64,000 bases of DNA from Aliivibrio_A sp016764915 (GTDB lineage: Bacteria > Pseudomonadota > Gammaproteobacteria > Enterobacterales > Vibrionaceae), in the NCBI GenBank assembly GCA_965224595.1, contig OZ245058.1, forward strand, positions 1,674,001 to 1,738,000. The letters are read 5' to 3'. The number at the start of each line of letters is the position of its first letter. Positions within the stretch are counted from its first letter, which is position 1. This document shows, piece by piece, positions 50,442 through 58,987 of the stretch. The position numbers were made by a program, and so were the translations under genes. The notes under the pieces are model-generated. The model saw nothing but the letters and a program-made list of their open reading frames with translations, was not told where the DNA came from and did no database searches.

Positions 50442-52166
50442 ATGTTCGCATTACGTCCTTACCAGCAAGACTCAGTAAAAGCGGTGGTTCACTACTTCCG
50501 AAAACACACCTCTCCAGCGGTGATTGTTCTGCCTACTGGTGCAGGGAAAAGCCTTGTCATCTCTGAACTGGCACGCTTAGCTAGAGGCCGAGTATTAGTA
50601 TTAGCGCACGTAAAAGAGCTGGTTGAACAGAATCATCAAAAATATGAAAGTTACGATTTACAAGCGAGCATCTTCTCTGCTGGATTAGGCCGTAAAGAGA
50701 ACGATAAACAGGTGGTTTTTGCCTCGGTTCAATCTATTGTCCGAAATCTGGATGAGTTTAATGACCAGTTCTCGCTGTTAGTCATCGATGAGTGCCACCG
50801 TGTACCAGATGAAAAAGAGAGCAGTTATCGAAAAGTGACCTCCCACCTACAAAAAAACAATCCTGATATTAAAATTTTAGGCCTCACTGCCACTCCTTAT
50901 CGTTTGGGCATGGGGTGGATTTATCAATATCACACTCGGGGACAAGTTAAATCTGAGCAGCCTAGGTTCTTTAGAGATTGCATTTTCGAACTGCCCATTC
51001 AATATCTATTGGATGAAGGTTTTTTAACTCCCGCAAAACTGCTCGACGCTCCAATTTTAAGCTACGATTTCTCACAGCTAAAACCAGCTTCAACGGGCCG
51101 CTACAAAGAGTCTGAGCTGGATATGGTTATCGAAGAGTCCAAACGTGCCACACCACAGATTGTGCAACAAATTATCGATTATGCAAAAGATCGAAAAGGT
51201 GTGATGATTTTTGCAGCGACCGTAAGACACGCACAAGAGGTCTTATCACTGTTACCCACCGAACACTCTGAATTGGTGATTGGTGAAACCAAAATTGAAG
51301 ATCGGGACGCCATCATTCAGCGTTTTAAACAACAACAAACTAAATATCTGGTCAACGTTTCGGTACTGACTACCGGTTTTGATGCCCCGCATGTTGATCT
51401 GATTGCTATTTTACGACCAACAGAATCGGTCAGTTTATACCAACAAATTGTTGGCCGAGGGTTACGACTAGCAGAGGGGAAAAGCGAGTGTACTATTCTT
51501 GATTATGCTGGCAACTGCTACGATCTTTATCAGCCTGAAATTGGCGATCCTAAACCAGACAGTAACAGCGAGATCGTCACTATCCCTTGCCCGGCCTGTG
51601 GTTTTAATAATAACTTTTGGGGAAAGTTAGACAACAACGGTTTTCTGCTTGAGCATTTTGGTCGTCGCTGCCAAGGCTACTTTGAGGATGATGAACAAGT
51701 TAGGGAGGAGTGCGGTTATCGTTTTCGTGCAAAGTATTGTAATGAATGCGGCGCTGATAATGACATCGCTGCTAGAATTTGCCATCAATGCGACGCCACT
51801 TTAGTCGACCCCGATAAAAAGCTCAAAGAGGCACTAAAACTCAAAGATGCTCGTATTATTGAGTGCAGAGATTTAATTCTAACCGCAGGCAAAAATAAAT
51901 TTGATAAGCCGCAAATAAAAGTCACTTACCTAGGGAGTGATGAGTCAGAGATTCATGAAGTATGGCAAATGGCGACCAAAAAACAGAAACTCGAGTTCCA
52001 ACAACGTTTTGTTCGGCCGCACTTGGCCGATCGACATCGCCCCTTTGATGAAACCTCTGTCAGTAAAATTGAAAAACATCAACACAGATTCAGGCCCCCT
52101 ACTTTTGTGATAGCTCGCAAGCAGGGTCGTTTTTGGACTATTCGGGACAAGATTTTTGAACAGTGA
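50442..52166 (+). CDS. radD: RadD (YejH) DNA-repair helicase-like ATPase
   Basis: RadD is a superfamily 2 ATPase that assists RecA-dependent recombination and double-strand-break repair. Motif I is LPTGAGKS, motif II DECH (IDECHRV), motif III GLTATPYR, motif VI QIVGRGLRL. The C-terminus has cysteine clusters (CPACGFNN; CNECGADND; CHQCDA) that likely bind zinc. I start at ATG 50442 (MFALRPYQQDSVK), matching E. coli YejH. Length 574 aa. Confidence 0.94.
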   Translation: MFALRPYQQDSVKAVVHYFRKHTSPAVIVLPTGAGKSLVISELARLARGRVLVLAHVKELVEQNHQKYESYDLQASIFSAGLGRKENDKQVVFASVQSIVRNLDEFNDQFSLLVIDECHRVPDEKESSYRKVTSHLQKNNPDIKILGLTATPYRLGMGWIYQYHTRGQVKSEQPRFFRDCIFELPIQYLLDEGFLTPAKLLDAPILSYDFSQLKPASTGRYKESELDMVIEESKRATPQIVQQIIDYAKDRKGVMIFAATVRHAQEVLSLLPTEHSELVIGETKIEDRDAIIQRFKQQQTKYLVNVSVLTTGFDAPHVDLIAILRPTESVSLYQQIVGRGLRLAEGKSECTILDYAGNCYDLYQPEIGDPKPDSNSEIVTIPCPACGFNNNFWGKLDNNGFLLEHFGRRCQGYFEDDEQVREECGYRFRAKYCNECGADNDIAARICHQCDATLVDPDKKLKEALKLKDARIIECRDLILTAGKNKFDKPQIKVTYLGSDESEIHEVWQMATKKQKLEFQQRFVRPHLADRHRPFDETSVSKIEKHQHRFRPPTFVIARKQGRFWTIRDKIFEQ

Positions 52167-52225
52167 TAAAATGCAAAGTTGTTAACACTGTCTCTTTCTT
52201 TTTTCTCAAATTGATTTATGGTATC

Positions 52226-52245
52226 GCCTCTAAAAATTTCGAGGC
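52226..52245 (+). promoter_or_regulatory. Hairpin sequestering the ribosome binding site of a microprotein
   Basis: GCCTC (52226-52230) pairs with GAGGC (52241-52245); the GAGG is the apparent Shine-Dalgarno of the ORF at 52252. It may be a weak radD terminator instead, since TTTATC follows. Confidence 0.4.
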
Positions 52246-52251
52246 TTTATC

Positions 52252-52332
52252 ATGCGCAACTTTTTCAAATATGTTTTCTTTATTCTGTTATTCATTATCG
52301 CTTTCGGTGTCACTCAATCACTGCTCAACTAA
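52252..52332 (+). CDS. Candidate 26-aa single-helix membrane microprotein
   Basis: An ATG seven bases after GAGG opens a 26-codon frame starting MRNFFKYVFF and continuing with an unbroken hydrophobic helix (ILLFIIAFGV) to a polar TQSLLN end. Basic N-terminus followed by one transmembrane helix is the usual form of inner-membrane microproteins. It sits between radD and the Lol-like operon, 114 bp before the latter. It is too short for standard gene finders; coding status depends on conservation. Confidence 0.5.
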   Translation: MRNFFKYVFFILLFIIAFGVTQSLLN

Positions 52333-52446
52333 GTGTAATTAAAGATAAATAGATCACACTATTGGCTGAAAATGTTAGCCTCCTCTCTGTAATTTTTCAC
52401 TTTTTCTCCTATTTTAATGACCTTACCTTTTTCTTGAGGCTTGGTC

Positions 52447-53208
52447 ATGAAAACGTTGTCGGCTCATTTTTATATTCTCACCTTACTATTTTTTGTCTCC
52501 ATGTCCTCGTTTGCAACCCCAACGGCTAAACAGATCATTACCCAATCGGATCAGCAGATGCGAGGGAAATCAGGTTATACCGAGATGACGATGGAGATCG
52601 TTCGGCCTGATTGGTCACGATCCATGAGCATGAAAACCTGGAGTAAAGGCACAGAGCTGTCCATGGTGCTGGTTACGGCTCCGGCCAAAGATCAAGGCAG
52701 CGCTTCGCTTAAACGATCTACTGAAATGTGGAACTGGATTCCAAGTATTGAGCGTGTGATCAAAATTGCGCCATCCATGTTGAGTCAATCGTGGATGGGC
52801 TCTGACTTCACTAATGACGACTTAATTAACCAATCTTCCATCGTCGTCGATTATGACCACCAAATGATTCAAGATGACATTATTGATGGTGAACCAGTAT
52901 GGATAATCGATGCCATTGCAAAATCCGATGCGCCGGTAGTGTGGAGCAAAGTACGCTTGTGGGTCTCTAAACAGACGTATAACCAACGTAAAGTGGTGTT
53001 CTATGATGAGTTTGATGATCTGGTTAATACGTTAACTACCTTTGATATTAAAGAGATGGGCGGACGAATGCTGCCTACTCGTACCGTTATGCAACCCGCA
53101 GATGAACCAGGAAACAAAACCATCATGACCACTCATAAAGCTCAATTTGATTTTGACATTTCCGATGCCTTTTTCTCACAGAGCCAAATGAAGTCTTTAC
53201 GAAAATAG
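52447..53208 (+). CDS. LolA-like periplasmic outer-membrane lipoprotein-sorting family protein
   Basis: A signal peptide (to ~residue 24, SSFA) is followed by a ~230-residue LolA-like beta-barrel half: ITQSDQQMRGKSGYTEMTM, then EMWNWIPSIERVIKI and WMGSDFTNDDL, which are the hallmarks of the LolA-like family that accompanies transporters other than LolCDE. I start at ATG 52447, seven bases after GAGG; TTG 52441 is also open. It is first in a five-gene operon with two FtsX permeases, an ATPase and an outer-membrane barrel, so it likely shuttles a lipid-like cargo across the periplasm. Confidence 0.85.
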   Translation: MKTLSAHFYILTLLFFVSMSSFATPTAKQIITQSDQQMRGKSGYTEMTMEIVRPDWSRSMSMKTWSKGTELSMVLVTAPAKDQGSASLKRSTEMWNWIPSIERVIKIAPSMLSQSWMGSDFTNDDLINQSSIVVDYDHQMIQDDIIDGEPVWIIDAIAKSDAPVVWSKVRLWVSKQTYNQRKVVFYDEFDDLVNTLTTFDIKEMGGRMLPTRTVMQPADEPGNKTIMTTHKAQFDFDISDAFFSQSQMKSLRK

Positions 53209-53217
53209 TAGGCTCTT

Positions 53218-54447
53218 ATGTTATTTAAACTGGCTTGGCGAAACATTTGGCGACAAAAAAGGCGTACCCTACTCACCGCTTCTGCGCTTGGGTTAGCGCT
53301 GTTTCTTTCACTGTTTATGCGGTCGACCCAAGAGGGGAGCTACGCCCACAACATTGATACTGTTGCCCGCCTCTCTTCCGGCCTTGCACAACTGCAAAAC
53401 AGTCAGTACTACGATAGCCAAAGCATTGATGATTTAATCCCTGGCAGTGCTGCATTTATTTCTCCGGCTAGAGAGATTCCGGATATCACCTTCGCCATTC
53501 CACGTATTGAAACTTTCTCTCTGATTGCCGCCAATGATAAATCGAAAGGAGTAATGGTTATCGGGATTGACCCTGAACTGGAAGCACAATACTCAAATAT
53601 CGAGGAAAAAATAGTCACGGGTGCTTTTCTTCAACCTGGTGAACAACAGATTATTATTGGTCAAAGCTTAGCCAACTTCCTTAACATCGCTATCGGGGAT
53701 GAAATAGTTCTTTATGGCCAAGGTTATCGTGGTCAAACCGCTGCGGGGTTATTTACCATTAAGGGCATTTTCCATCTCCCTCAAGCTCAACTTGATTCAC
53801 AGTTAATTTACCTGCCACTCGATACGGCACAAAAACTGTTTAGCACTGATGGTCAGGTAACCAACTGGTTAATACATACTGACACAATCAGCCACCTTCC
53901 CAAGGTGATCGAACAGCTCAAGCAACGCTATCACAGCAACGTTGATGTGCTAGATTGGCAAACCTTAATTCCAGAGTTAGCACAGCAGATCACCCTAGAT
54001 AGAGTCAGCGGTATATTTTTAATGTATGTGCTCTATGGTGTGGTGGGATTTGGTCTATTTGCCACCCTATTGATGATGACGTTGGAACGCCAACGTGAGT
54101 TTTCCGTCATGATGGCAACAGGCATGGTTCGTCAGAAATTATTACAACTTATTGCCATCGAATCGGGCTTTATCGCCATGATTGGCATTGTAATTGGCGT
54201 CGTGATTACTACGCCACTGCTACTTTGGTTCTCACGCTTTCCAATCCAGTTAACGGGTGAAACCGCCGCCATGATGGAGGAGATGGGTTATGACCCTATT
54301 ATTCCAGTACTGCTTAGCCTTGATTTCTATTATGAACAGATTCTGATGGTGCTTATCATCTTAGTGCTGTGTTTAATTTACCCTATGTTCCGTCTCTATC
54401 GCTTAGAGATTGTTGCAGGACTAAAAGGAGGCACTCATGCTCATTAA
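53218..54447 (+). CDS. FtsX/LolCE-type ABC permease, first subunit
   Basis: The 409-aa protein starts MLFKLAWRNIWRQKRRTLLT with an N-terminal helix (~18-36), then a MacB-type periplasmic domain to ~260, and three C-terminal helices (about 265-290, 315-340, 375-395). This is the four-helix topology of LolC/LolE. It pairs with the next gene, which overlaps it by 11 bp. It begins nine bases after the LolA-like gene. Confidence 0.88.
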   Translation: MLFKLAWRNIWRQKRRTLLTASALGLALFLSLFMRSTQEGSYAHNIDTVARLSSGLAQLQNSQYYDSQSIDDLIPGSAAFISPAREIPDITFAIPRIETFSLIAANDKSKGVMVIGIDPELEAQYSNIEEKIVTGAFLQPGEQQIIIGQSLANFLNIAIGDEIVLYGQGYRGQTAAGLFTIKGIFHLPQAQLDSQLIYLPLDTAQKLFSTDGQVTNWLIHTDTISHLPKVIEQLKQRYHSNVDVLDWQTLIPELAQQITLDRVSGIFLMYVLYGVVGFGLFATLLMMTLERQREFSVMMATGMVRQKLLQLIAIESGFIAMIGIVIGVVITTPLLLWFSRFPIQLTGETAAMMEEMGYDPIIPVLLSLDFYYEQILMVLIILVLCLIYPMFRLYRLEIVAGLKGGTHAH

Positions 54448-55654
54448 ACTGGCGTGGCGTAACCTCTGGCGCAATAAACTGAGAACCGCCATTATGCTAT
54501 CAGCGATGGTGTTTGGTTTGCTCGGGGTGATCCTGATGATGGGATTTATGAACGCGATTGGGCAGAGTCTAGTCAGTAATGTTATCTCCTACCAAACCAG
54601 TCACCTGCAGATTCATAACCAACGCTATATTGCCAACCCTGATATCAATGCCACATTAGTGGATGAAGCCGCAATCACCCGCGCATTAGATAACAACTCA
54701 CTCATTGACGCTTATTCGGCACGACTGCTCATCAACGGCATGGTGGCGTCGGCTAAGAATTCACGCGGCGTGATGATCAATGGCATCAACCCTGCCGACG
54801 AAGTAAACGTCACCTTGATTCACCATACTATCAAGCAGGGAGAGTGGTTAGACAATCGAGGTCGCAACCCCATCTTAGTGTCTGAGAAGATTGCCAGCCG
54901 ATTAGCTTTGCGCCTGGGCTCTAAGGTGGTATTAACCTTTACTGATTTCGCAGGGGAAGTCACCGGTGTGGCTTTTAAAGTTAAAGGTATTTTCCGCTCA
55001 CCGTCCAGCACCTTTGATGAATCCAATGTTTATGTGAGACAGACAGATTTAGCTCGTCACAGCAAAGTAACCGCCAACCATGAAATATCGATAAAGCTAA
55101 CTGACATCAATAAGCTCGACGATAGTTATCAACAACTACTAACACAAATATCGCCCCCTAATACGGTGCAAACCTGGTCTCAAATTCAACCGCTACTCGC
55201 CGCTATGGTAGCCAGTTTATCCACCAGCAACTTTATTATTCTAGGCATTTTTGTCCTAGCGATGGGGTTTGGCATCATTAATATTATGTTGATGTCAGTC
55301 TTTGAACGTACTCAGGAGTTTGGTGTATTGATGGCGATTGGTATGGATAAGGCCAGTATTTTTAAATTGATTGTCATCGAATCAGGGCTGCTCGGTTTGG
55401 TTGGCGGCCTGTTAGGTAGTGCCGTGAGTCTTTTGCTGATGCTCATCTTGCAACGTACCGGATTGCCCCTAGGCGCTCTTGCAGAGGGGTTAGGCGCTAT
55501 GGGCATCGATACTGTGCTCTACCCTTGGGTTGATGCAAATAGCTATTTAATCACCGTCATTATGGTGCTGTTTAGTAGTTTGGCTGCCGCGCTATACCCA
55601 GCAAGACAAATCTTGAAAAAGCCCCCAGTTGAAGCGATGTCGGAGAAACACTGA
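54437..55654 (+). CDS. FtsX/LolCE-type ABC permease, second subunit
   Basis: The 405-aa protein has the same topology and start pattern (LIKLAWRNLWRNKLRTAI) as the upstream permease but is clearly diverged, so the pair probably forms a heterodimer like LolC-LolE. AGGAGG lies six to seven bases before the start inside the upstream gene. C-terminal helices include MGFGIINIMLMSVFERTQEFG, the coupling region next to the membrane. Confidence 0.88.
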   Translation: MLIKLAWRNLWRNKLRTAIMLSAMVFGLLGVILMMGFMNAIGQSLVSNVISYQTSHLQIHNQRYIANPDINATLVDEAAITRALDNNSLIDAYSARLLINGMVASAKNSRGVMINGINPADEVNVTLIHHTIKQGEWLDNRGRNPILVSEKIASRLALRLGSKVVLTFTDFAGEVTGVAFKVKGIFRSPSSTFDESNVYVRQTDLARHSKVTANHEISIKLTDINKLDDSYQQLLTQISPPNTVQTWSQIQPLLAAMVASLSTSNFIILGIFVLAMGFGIINIMLMSVFERTQEFGVLMAIGMDKASIFKLIVIESGLLGLVGGLLGSAVSLLLMLILQRTGLPLGALAEGLGAMGIDTVLYPWVDANSYLITVIMVLFSSLAAALYPARQILKKPPVEAMSEKH

Positions 55655-55656
55655 TC

Positions 55657-56340
55657 ATGACTATTTTACTTAAGCAGCTGTGCAAAACCTACAACCCCGA
55701 CAGTGATTTCCCAGTCAAAGCAGTCAACCACGTTGATCTCAGTATCGAACAGGGGGAGTTTGTCGCCATTATGGGGCCGTCTGGTTCAGGGAAAACCACA
55801 CTACTGAATATGGTGGGAGGGATAGATCGTCCAACATCAGGTAGTGTTTCCATAGACGGCAATGCCATCGCAAGCTTAAACGATAAAGAACTCATCCGTT
55901 TTCGCCGCGATAATATTGGTTTTATCTTTCAAGATTACAGTCTATTACCCGTGTTAACCGCTCTAGAAAATGTGGAGTTCGTGATGCTGTTACAGGGGCA
56001 CTCAGAAGCAGAATGTCGAAAGAGAGCCACCGAGCTGTTAAACCAAGTTGGTTTAGGTGATCAGCTCAATAAATTCCCCTCAAAACTGTCCGGTGGGCAG
56101 CAACAACGTGTGGCCGTTGCGCGTGCTCTTGCACCTAGCCCAAAGTTCGTTATGGCGGATGAACCGACAGCAAATCTAGATGCTCAAAGCACCTCTGAGC
56201 TGCTCGATATTATGCTGGAGTTGAATCAACAAGAGCAGACCACCTTTATTTTCTCAACCCACGATCCCAGAGTGATTACCCGTGCACGCCGAGTGATTGT
56301 TTTTGAAGATGGTCAGTTAAAAGAGGATAAACAGCAGTGA
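55657..56340 (+). CDS. LolD-type ABC ATPase
   Basis: The 227-aa ATPase has Walker A G40-PSGSGKT-T48, Q-loop FIFQDYSLLPVL, signature LSGGQQQRVAVARAL and Walker B FVMADEPTANLD, all intact. It starts two bases after the second permease stop and overlaps the outer-membrane gene by four bases (GTGA). It energises the two FtsX permeases. Confidence 0.93.
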   Translation: MTILLKQLCKTYNPDSDFPVKAVNHVDLSIEQGEFVAIMGPSGSGKTTLLNMVGGIDRPTSGSVSIDGNAIASLNDKELIRFRRDNIGFIFQDYSLLPVLTALENVEFVMLLQGHSEAECRKRATELLNQVGLGDQLNKFPSKLSGGQQQRVAVARALAPSPKFVMADEPTANLDAQSTSELLDIMLELNQQEQTTFIFSTHDPRVITRARRVIVFEDGQLKEDKQQ

Positions 56341-57527
56341 TACGCTCCGCCGCTGCATTGAGTCTATTTTTCATACTCCCTGTTTTTGCTAACAGCATTC
56401 CGGGTCTTGAACCTGAAAAAAGTTGGGACCTAGATGGTTACGTGAAATACATGGCCAATGTCACCTTGCCCGATGACAATAAAAATGTCACTGAACATCT
56501 AGTACATCAACGTTTCAACTTTGAATATCGCTTTGATGACCATTTTCGTTTTAATACCAGTTTACGTAATCGTTTAATTTTAGGCGAATCTGCCGAGATC
56601 CCAGGTTATGCCGACTTGGTTGATACTGATACGGGTTACGTCGATCTATCCAGTAATTGGTTAGATAAATCTGGGGCAATTGGCAACAGTCAAATTGACC
56701 GTTTCTCTGTAAACTGGAGCGACGAACAATGGCAAGTAAGAGCAGGAAGATTCCGAATTAACTGGGCCATGGCGACCTTGTGGAACGCCAATGATCTTTT
56801 CAACTCCTACTCTATCTACGATTTTGATTACGAAGAGCGTGCTGGCACTGACGCGCTTATGGTCAGCCACACCTTAGGTTATGCCAGCAACATTGACGTT
56901 GTTTATGCTCCTAACAGTAATCGAGATCTAGACAGCTACTCCGCCCGCTATCTGTTTAATCATAACTTATGGGATATGCAACTCTTGATGGGGAAATCTC
57001 TATCTGATCGAGTGATAGGTGCTGGTTTCGCAGGGGACATTGCTGGTGCAGGCGCTCGTGGAGAAGTGACGTTCTTTGATCCGATTTGGACAACGATTCC
57101 AGGGCAGTCAGAGAACAGTCAGTTACAAGAAAAAACTGTTGTCGCATCGTTAGAGACGGATTATAGCTTCAATACGGTTGATAATTGGGCATTGAGAGCC
57201 TCAATTCTCTACATTTCAGAGCTGCAGGATATAGACAGTGGTTTACACTATTTAAATATGCCTCTTAGCCCAAAAACCTTAAGCTTTGCTCATTGGACCT
57301 ACTACGCCGATGTCGGTTTTGACCTTTCGCCGCTCAGTCGCCTCACTTTTGCAGCCAGTTACTATCAAGACGGTTCCTATTTTGTCAGCACCACCAACAC
57401 TTACTCGCTGGCTAATAACTGGGAGTTACTCGCAGTATTGCAACATTTTGACGGTCTTGAGTCGGAAAGCCTGTTTAAGAAAAGTGCCGCAACCCAAGTA
57501 TTTGGTCGAATAAAGTGGAGTTTTTAA
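56337..57527 (+). CDS. Outer-membrane beta-barrel protein of the Lol-like operon
   Basis: The 396-aa protein begins at GTG 56337, overlapping the ATPase stop. A signal peptide (ALSLFFILPVFANS) is followed by long alternating beta strands and ends FGRIKWSF with a terminal Phe, the usual outer-membrane insertion signal. I do not recognise the precise family. Translational coupling to the ATPase implies that this barrel is the outer-membrane end of the pathway, either exporter pore or cargo acceptor. That is inference. Confidence 0.75.
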   Translation: MIRSAAALSLFFILPVFANSIPGLEPEKSWDLDGYVKYMANVTLPDDNKNVTEHLVHQRFNFEYRFDDHFRFNTSLRNRLILGESAEIPGYADLVDTDTGYVDLSSNWLDKSGAIGNSQIDRFSVNWSDEQWQVRAGRFRINWAMATLWNANDLFNSYSIYDFDYEERAGTDALMVSHTLGYASNIDVVYAPNSNRDLDSYSARYLFNHNLWDMQLLMGKSLSDRVIGAGFAGDIAGAGARGEVTFFDPIWTTIPGQSENSQLQEKTVVASLETDYSFNTVDNWALRASILYISELQDIDSGLHYLNMPLSPKTLSFAHWTYYADVGFDLSPLSRLTFAASYYQDGSYFVSTTNTYSLANNWELLAVLQHFDGLESESLFKKSAATQVFGRIKWSF

Positions 57528-57554
57528 CCTTTCCATAGATAGCAGGTTAAACAT

Positions 57555-57583
57555 TTGCGCATCCCCATAATCAATGTTAGAAT
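57555..57583 (+). promoter_or_regulatory. Sigma-70 promoter of rplY
   Basis: TTGCGC (57555-57560), a 17-bp spacer and TAGAAT (57578-57583) are followed by a GC-rich discriminator CCGCGC, typical of stringently controlled ribosomal-protein promoters. Confidence 0.65.
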
Positions 57584-57610
57584 CCGCGCTCGTTTTTAGG
57601 AACGAAACTT

Positions 57611-57637
57611 CACTAAGTTAGGTCGCTAAACGTAGTG
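57611..57637 (+). promoter_or_regulatory. rplY leader hairpin
   Basis: An imperfect stem CACTA-GTT...AAC-TAGTG followed by TTCTTTTTT lies about 40 bases before the rplY start. It could be an attenuator-type terminator or part of an L25-responsive leader; autogenous control of rplY is known in E. coli and relatives. Confidence 0.45.
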
Positions 57638-57675
57638 GATTCTTTTTTATTTTACTATTTTTGAGAGTAAAAACT

Positions 57676-57954
57676 ATGAAATTTGATGTAGTAGTACGTA
57701 CTGAACAAGGTAAGGGTGCGAGCCGCCGCCTTCGTCACGCTGAGAAATTCCCAGCAATCATCTACGGTGGTGAAGCAGCTCCAGTTTCTATCGCTTTAAA
57801 CCACGATGAAGTTCTCAACCAAATGGACAAGCCTGAGTTTTATGAAGGTCTAATCCTAGTTGTTGACGGTGTTGAAGTTAAGGTTAAGCCGCAAGACGTT
57901 CAACGTCACGCGTTCAAGCCTAAAGTAATGCACATGGACTTCATCCGCATCTAA
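57676..57954 (+). CDS. rplY: Ribosomal protein bL25
   Basis: bL25 binds 5S rRNA in the large subunit. The 92-aa short form (no CTC domain) starts MKFDVVVRTEQGKGASRRLR at ATG 57676; a TTG at 57661 is open but unnecessary. FPAIIYGG and PKVMHMDFIRI are diagnostic. It is preceded by a strong promoter and structured leader and followed by a terminator. Confidence 0.97.
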   Translation: MKFDVVVRTEQGKGASRRLRHAEKFPAIIYGGEAAPVSIALNHDEVLNQMDKPEFYEGLILVVDGVEVKVKPQDVQRHAFKPKVMHMDFIRI

Positions 57955-57984
57955 ATTCGTTGTAATTGTTCTTTTGCATAATTG

Positions 57985-58016
57985 AAAAAGCGGCCCTTAC
58001 CAAGCCGCTTTTTCTC
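57985..58016 (+). terminator. Intrinsic terminator of rplY
   Basis: AAAAAGCGGC/GCCGCTTTTT with a nine-base loop; the A- and T-runs let it work on both strands, also serving the DUF1289 gene. Confidence 0.9.
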
Positions 58017-58039
58017 TCTCTACTCTCTGCCTTATTACG

Positions 58040-58285
58040 CTAAAACAGACTAACCTGCCTGCTCTGCGGCTCGACCTCTTGAACTTTCTTTTTCTGCTTA
58101 GCCATTTTACGCATATAACGCTGCTTACATAATCGAATCACTCTTTTCTGTTGCGCTATCGTCATATCCATCCAAGTAAATCGCTCTTCACGCTTACGCA
58201 TACAGCCATTACAATACCCTTTATTATCAAGACTGCACACTCCAATACAGGGGCTAGGGACAGAAAAAAACTCCAATTGTTCCAT
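58040..58285 (-). CDS. DUF1289 cysteine-rich protein
   Basis: The 81-aa protein has the family pattern SPCIGVCSLDNKGYCNGCMR: four cysteines (C-x3-C-x7-C-x2-C), likely metal- or Fe-S-binding, followed by EERFTWMDMT and a basic tail. Function is unknown. It is a single gene on the minus strand. Confidence 0.88.
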   Translation of the reverse strand: MEQLEFFSVPSPCIGVCSLDNKGYCNGCMRKREERFTWMDMTIAQQKRVIRLCKQRYMRKMAKQKKKVQEVEPQSRQVSLF

Positions 58286-58486
58286 GATTGCCCCCTTAAG
58301 ATCTCATTGGTTTCATGATTAACCGCGGTATGATTTTCATACGTGACACCATCACTATAGCATAATCACTTCACACTATTGAATCCTCTGATTTTTGCGG
58401 CAAGATTGACAGTCTAATGACAACAGATTCCGTATATCGATTATAATCAGTACACTATCTCAGCACCTCTTCAAACTGGAGTTCCA
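58286..58486. other. Divergent spacer DUF1289 / META-domain lipoprotein
   Basis: About 200 bp containing the two outward promoters. GGAG just before ATG 58487 is the ribosome binding site. I see no further structure. Confidence 0.4.
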
Positions 58487-58924
58487 ATGAAAAAATTACT
58501 GATTGCGATAACACTGCCACTTTTTATCGCGGCTTGTGGTTCAACGGTTGATGAAAAACAAATCCAAGTATCTGCAAAAAGCCTTCAGCATCATCACTGG
58601 ATCTTGACTGAAATTGATGGCACAGCTATCAATGCACCGGATAAATTTGCAGCACCTGACCTTGAAATTGGTGAGAACTTTTCTGCCAATGGTAAAGCTG
58701 GCTGTAACAACTTTTTTGGCCAAGCTGAGCTAAATGCTGAGGGGAAATTTCGAATCGATAAAATGGGCATGTCAATGAAAGCCTGTTTAGGTGATGTCAT
58801 GAAAACAGAACAAATTGTCACCAGTACTCTATCGACGTGGAGTGATATATCGCTAACCAAAGACTCACTCACTTTAAAAGATGAACAGCACCAACTGACG
58901 TTCAAGCTAAGTGACTGGAAGTAA
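58487..58924 (+). CDS. META-domain (HslJ-like) lipoprotein
   Basis: The 145-aa protein has a lipoprotein signal with lipobox IAAC (C17) followed by a META/HslJ domain: HHWILTEIDGTAI, GKAGCNNFFGQ and MSMKACLGDVM are typical. HslJ-like proteins are outer-membrane lipoproteins linked to heat shock or novobiocin resistance in E. coli; the role here is unknown. The residue after Cys is Gly, which favours outer-membrane sorting. A strong terminator follows. Confidence 0.87.
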   Translation: MKKLLIAITLPLFIAACGSTVDEKQIQVSAKSLQHHHWILTEIDGTAINAPDKFAAPDLEIGENFSANGKAGCNNFFGQAELNAEGKFRIDKMGMSMKACLGDVMKTEQIVTSTLSTWSDISLTKDSLTLKDEQHQLTFKLSDWK

Positions 58925-58938
58925 TCATTCAAAATAAA

Positions 58939-58970
58939 AAGAGAGGCCGTCTCTTATGACGGCCTCTCTT
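58939..58970. terminator. Bidirectional terminator between the META-domain gene and metE
   Basis: AAGAGAGGCCGTC/GACGGCCTCTCTT, a perfect 13-bp stem, is flanked by A- and T-runs so that both convergent genes can use it. Confidence 0.92.
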
Positions 58971-58987
58971 TTATTCTCTTGTCTTCA

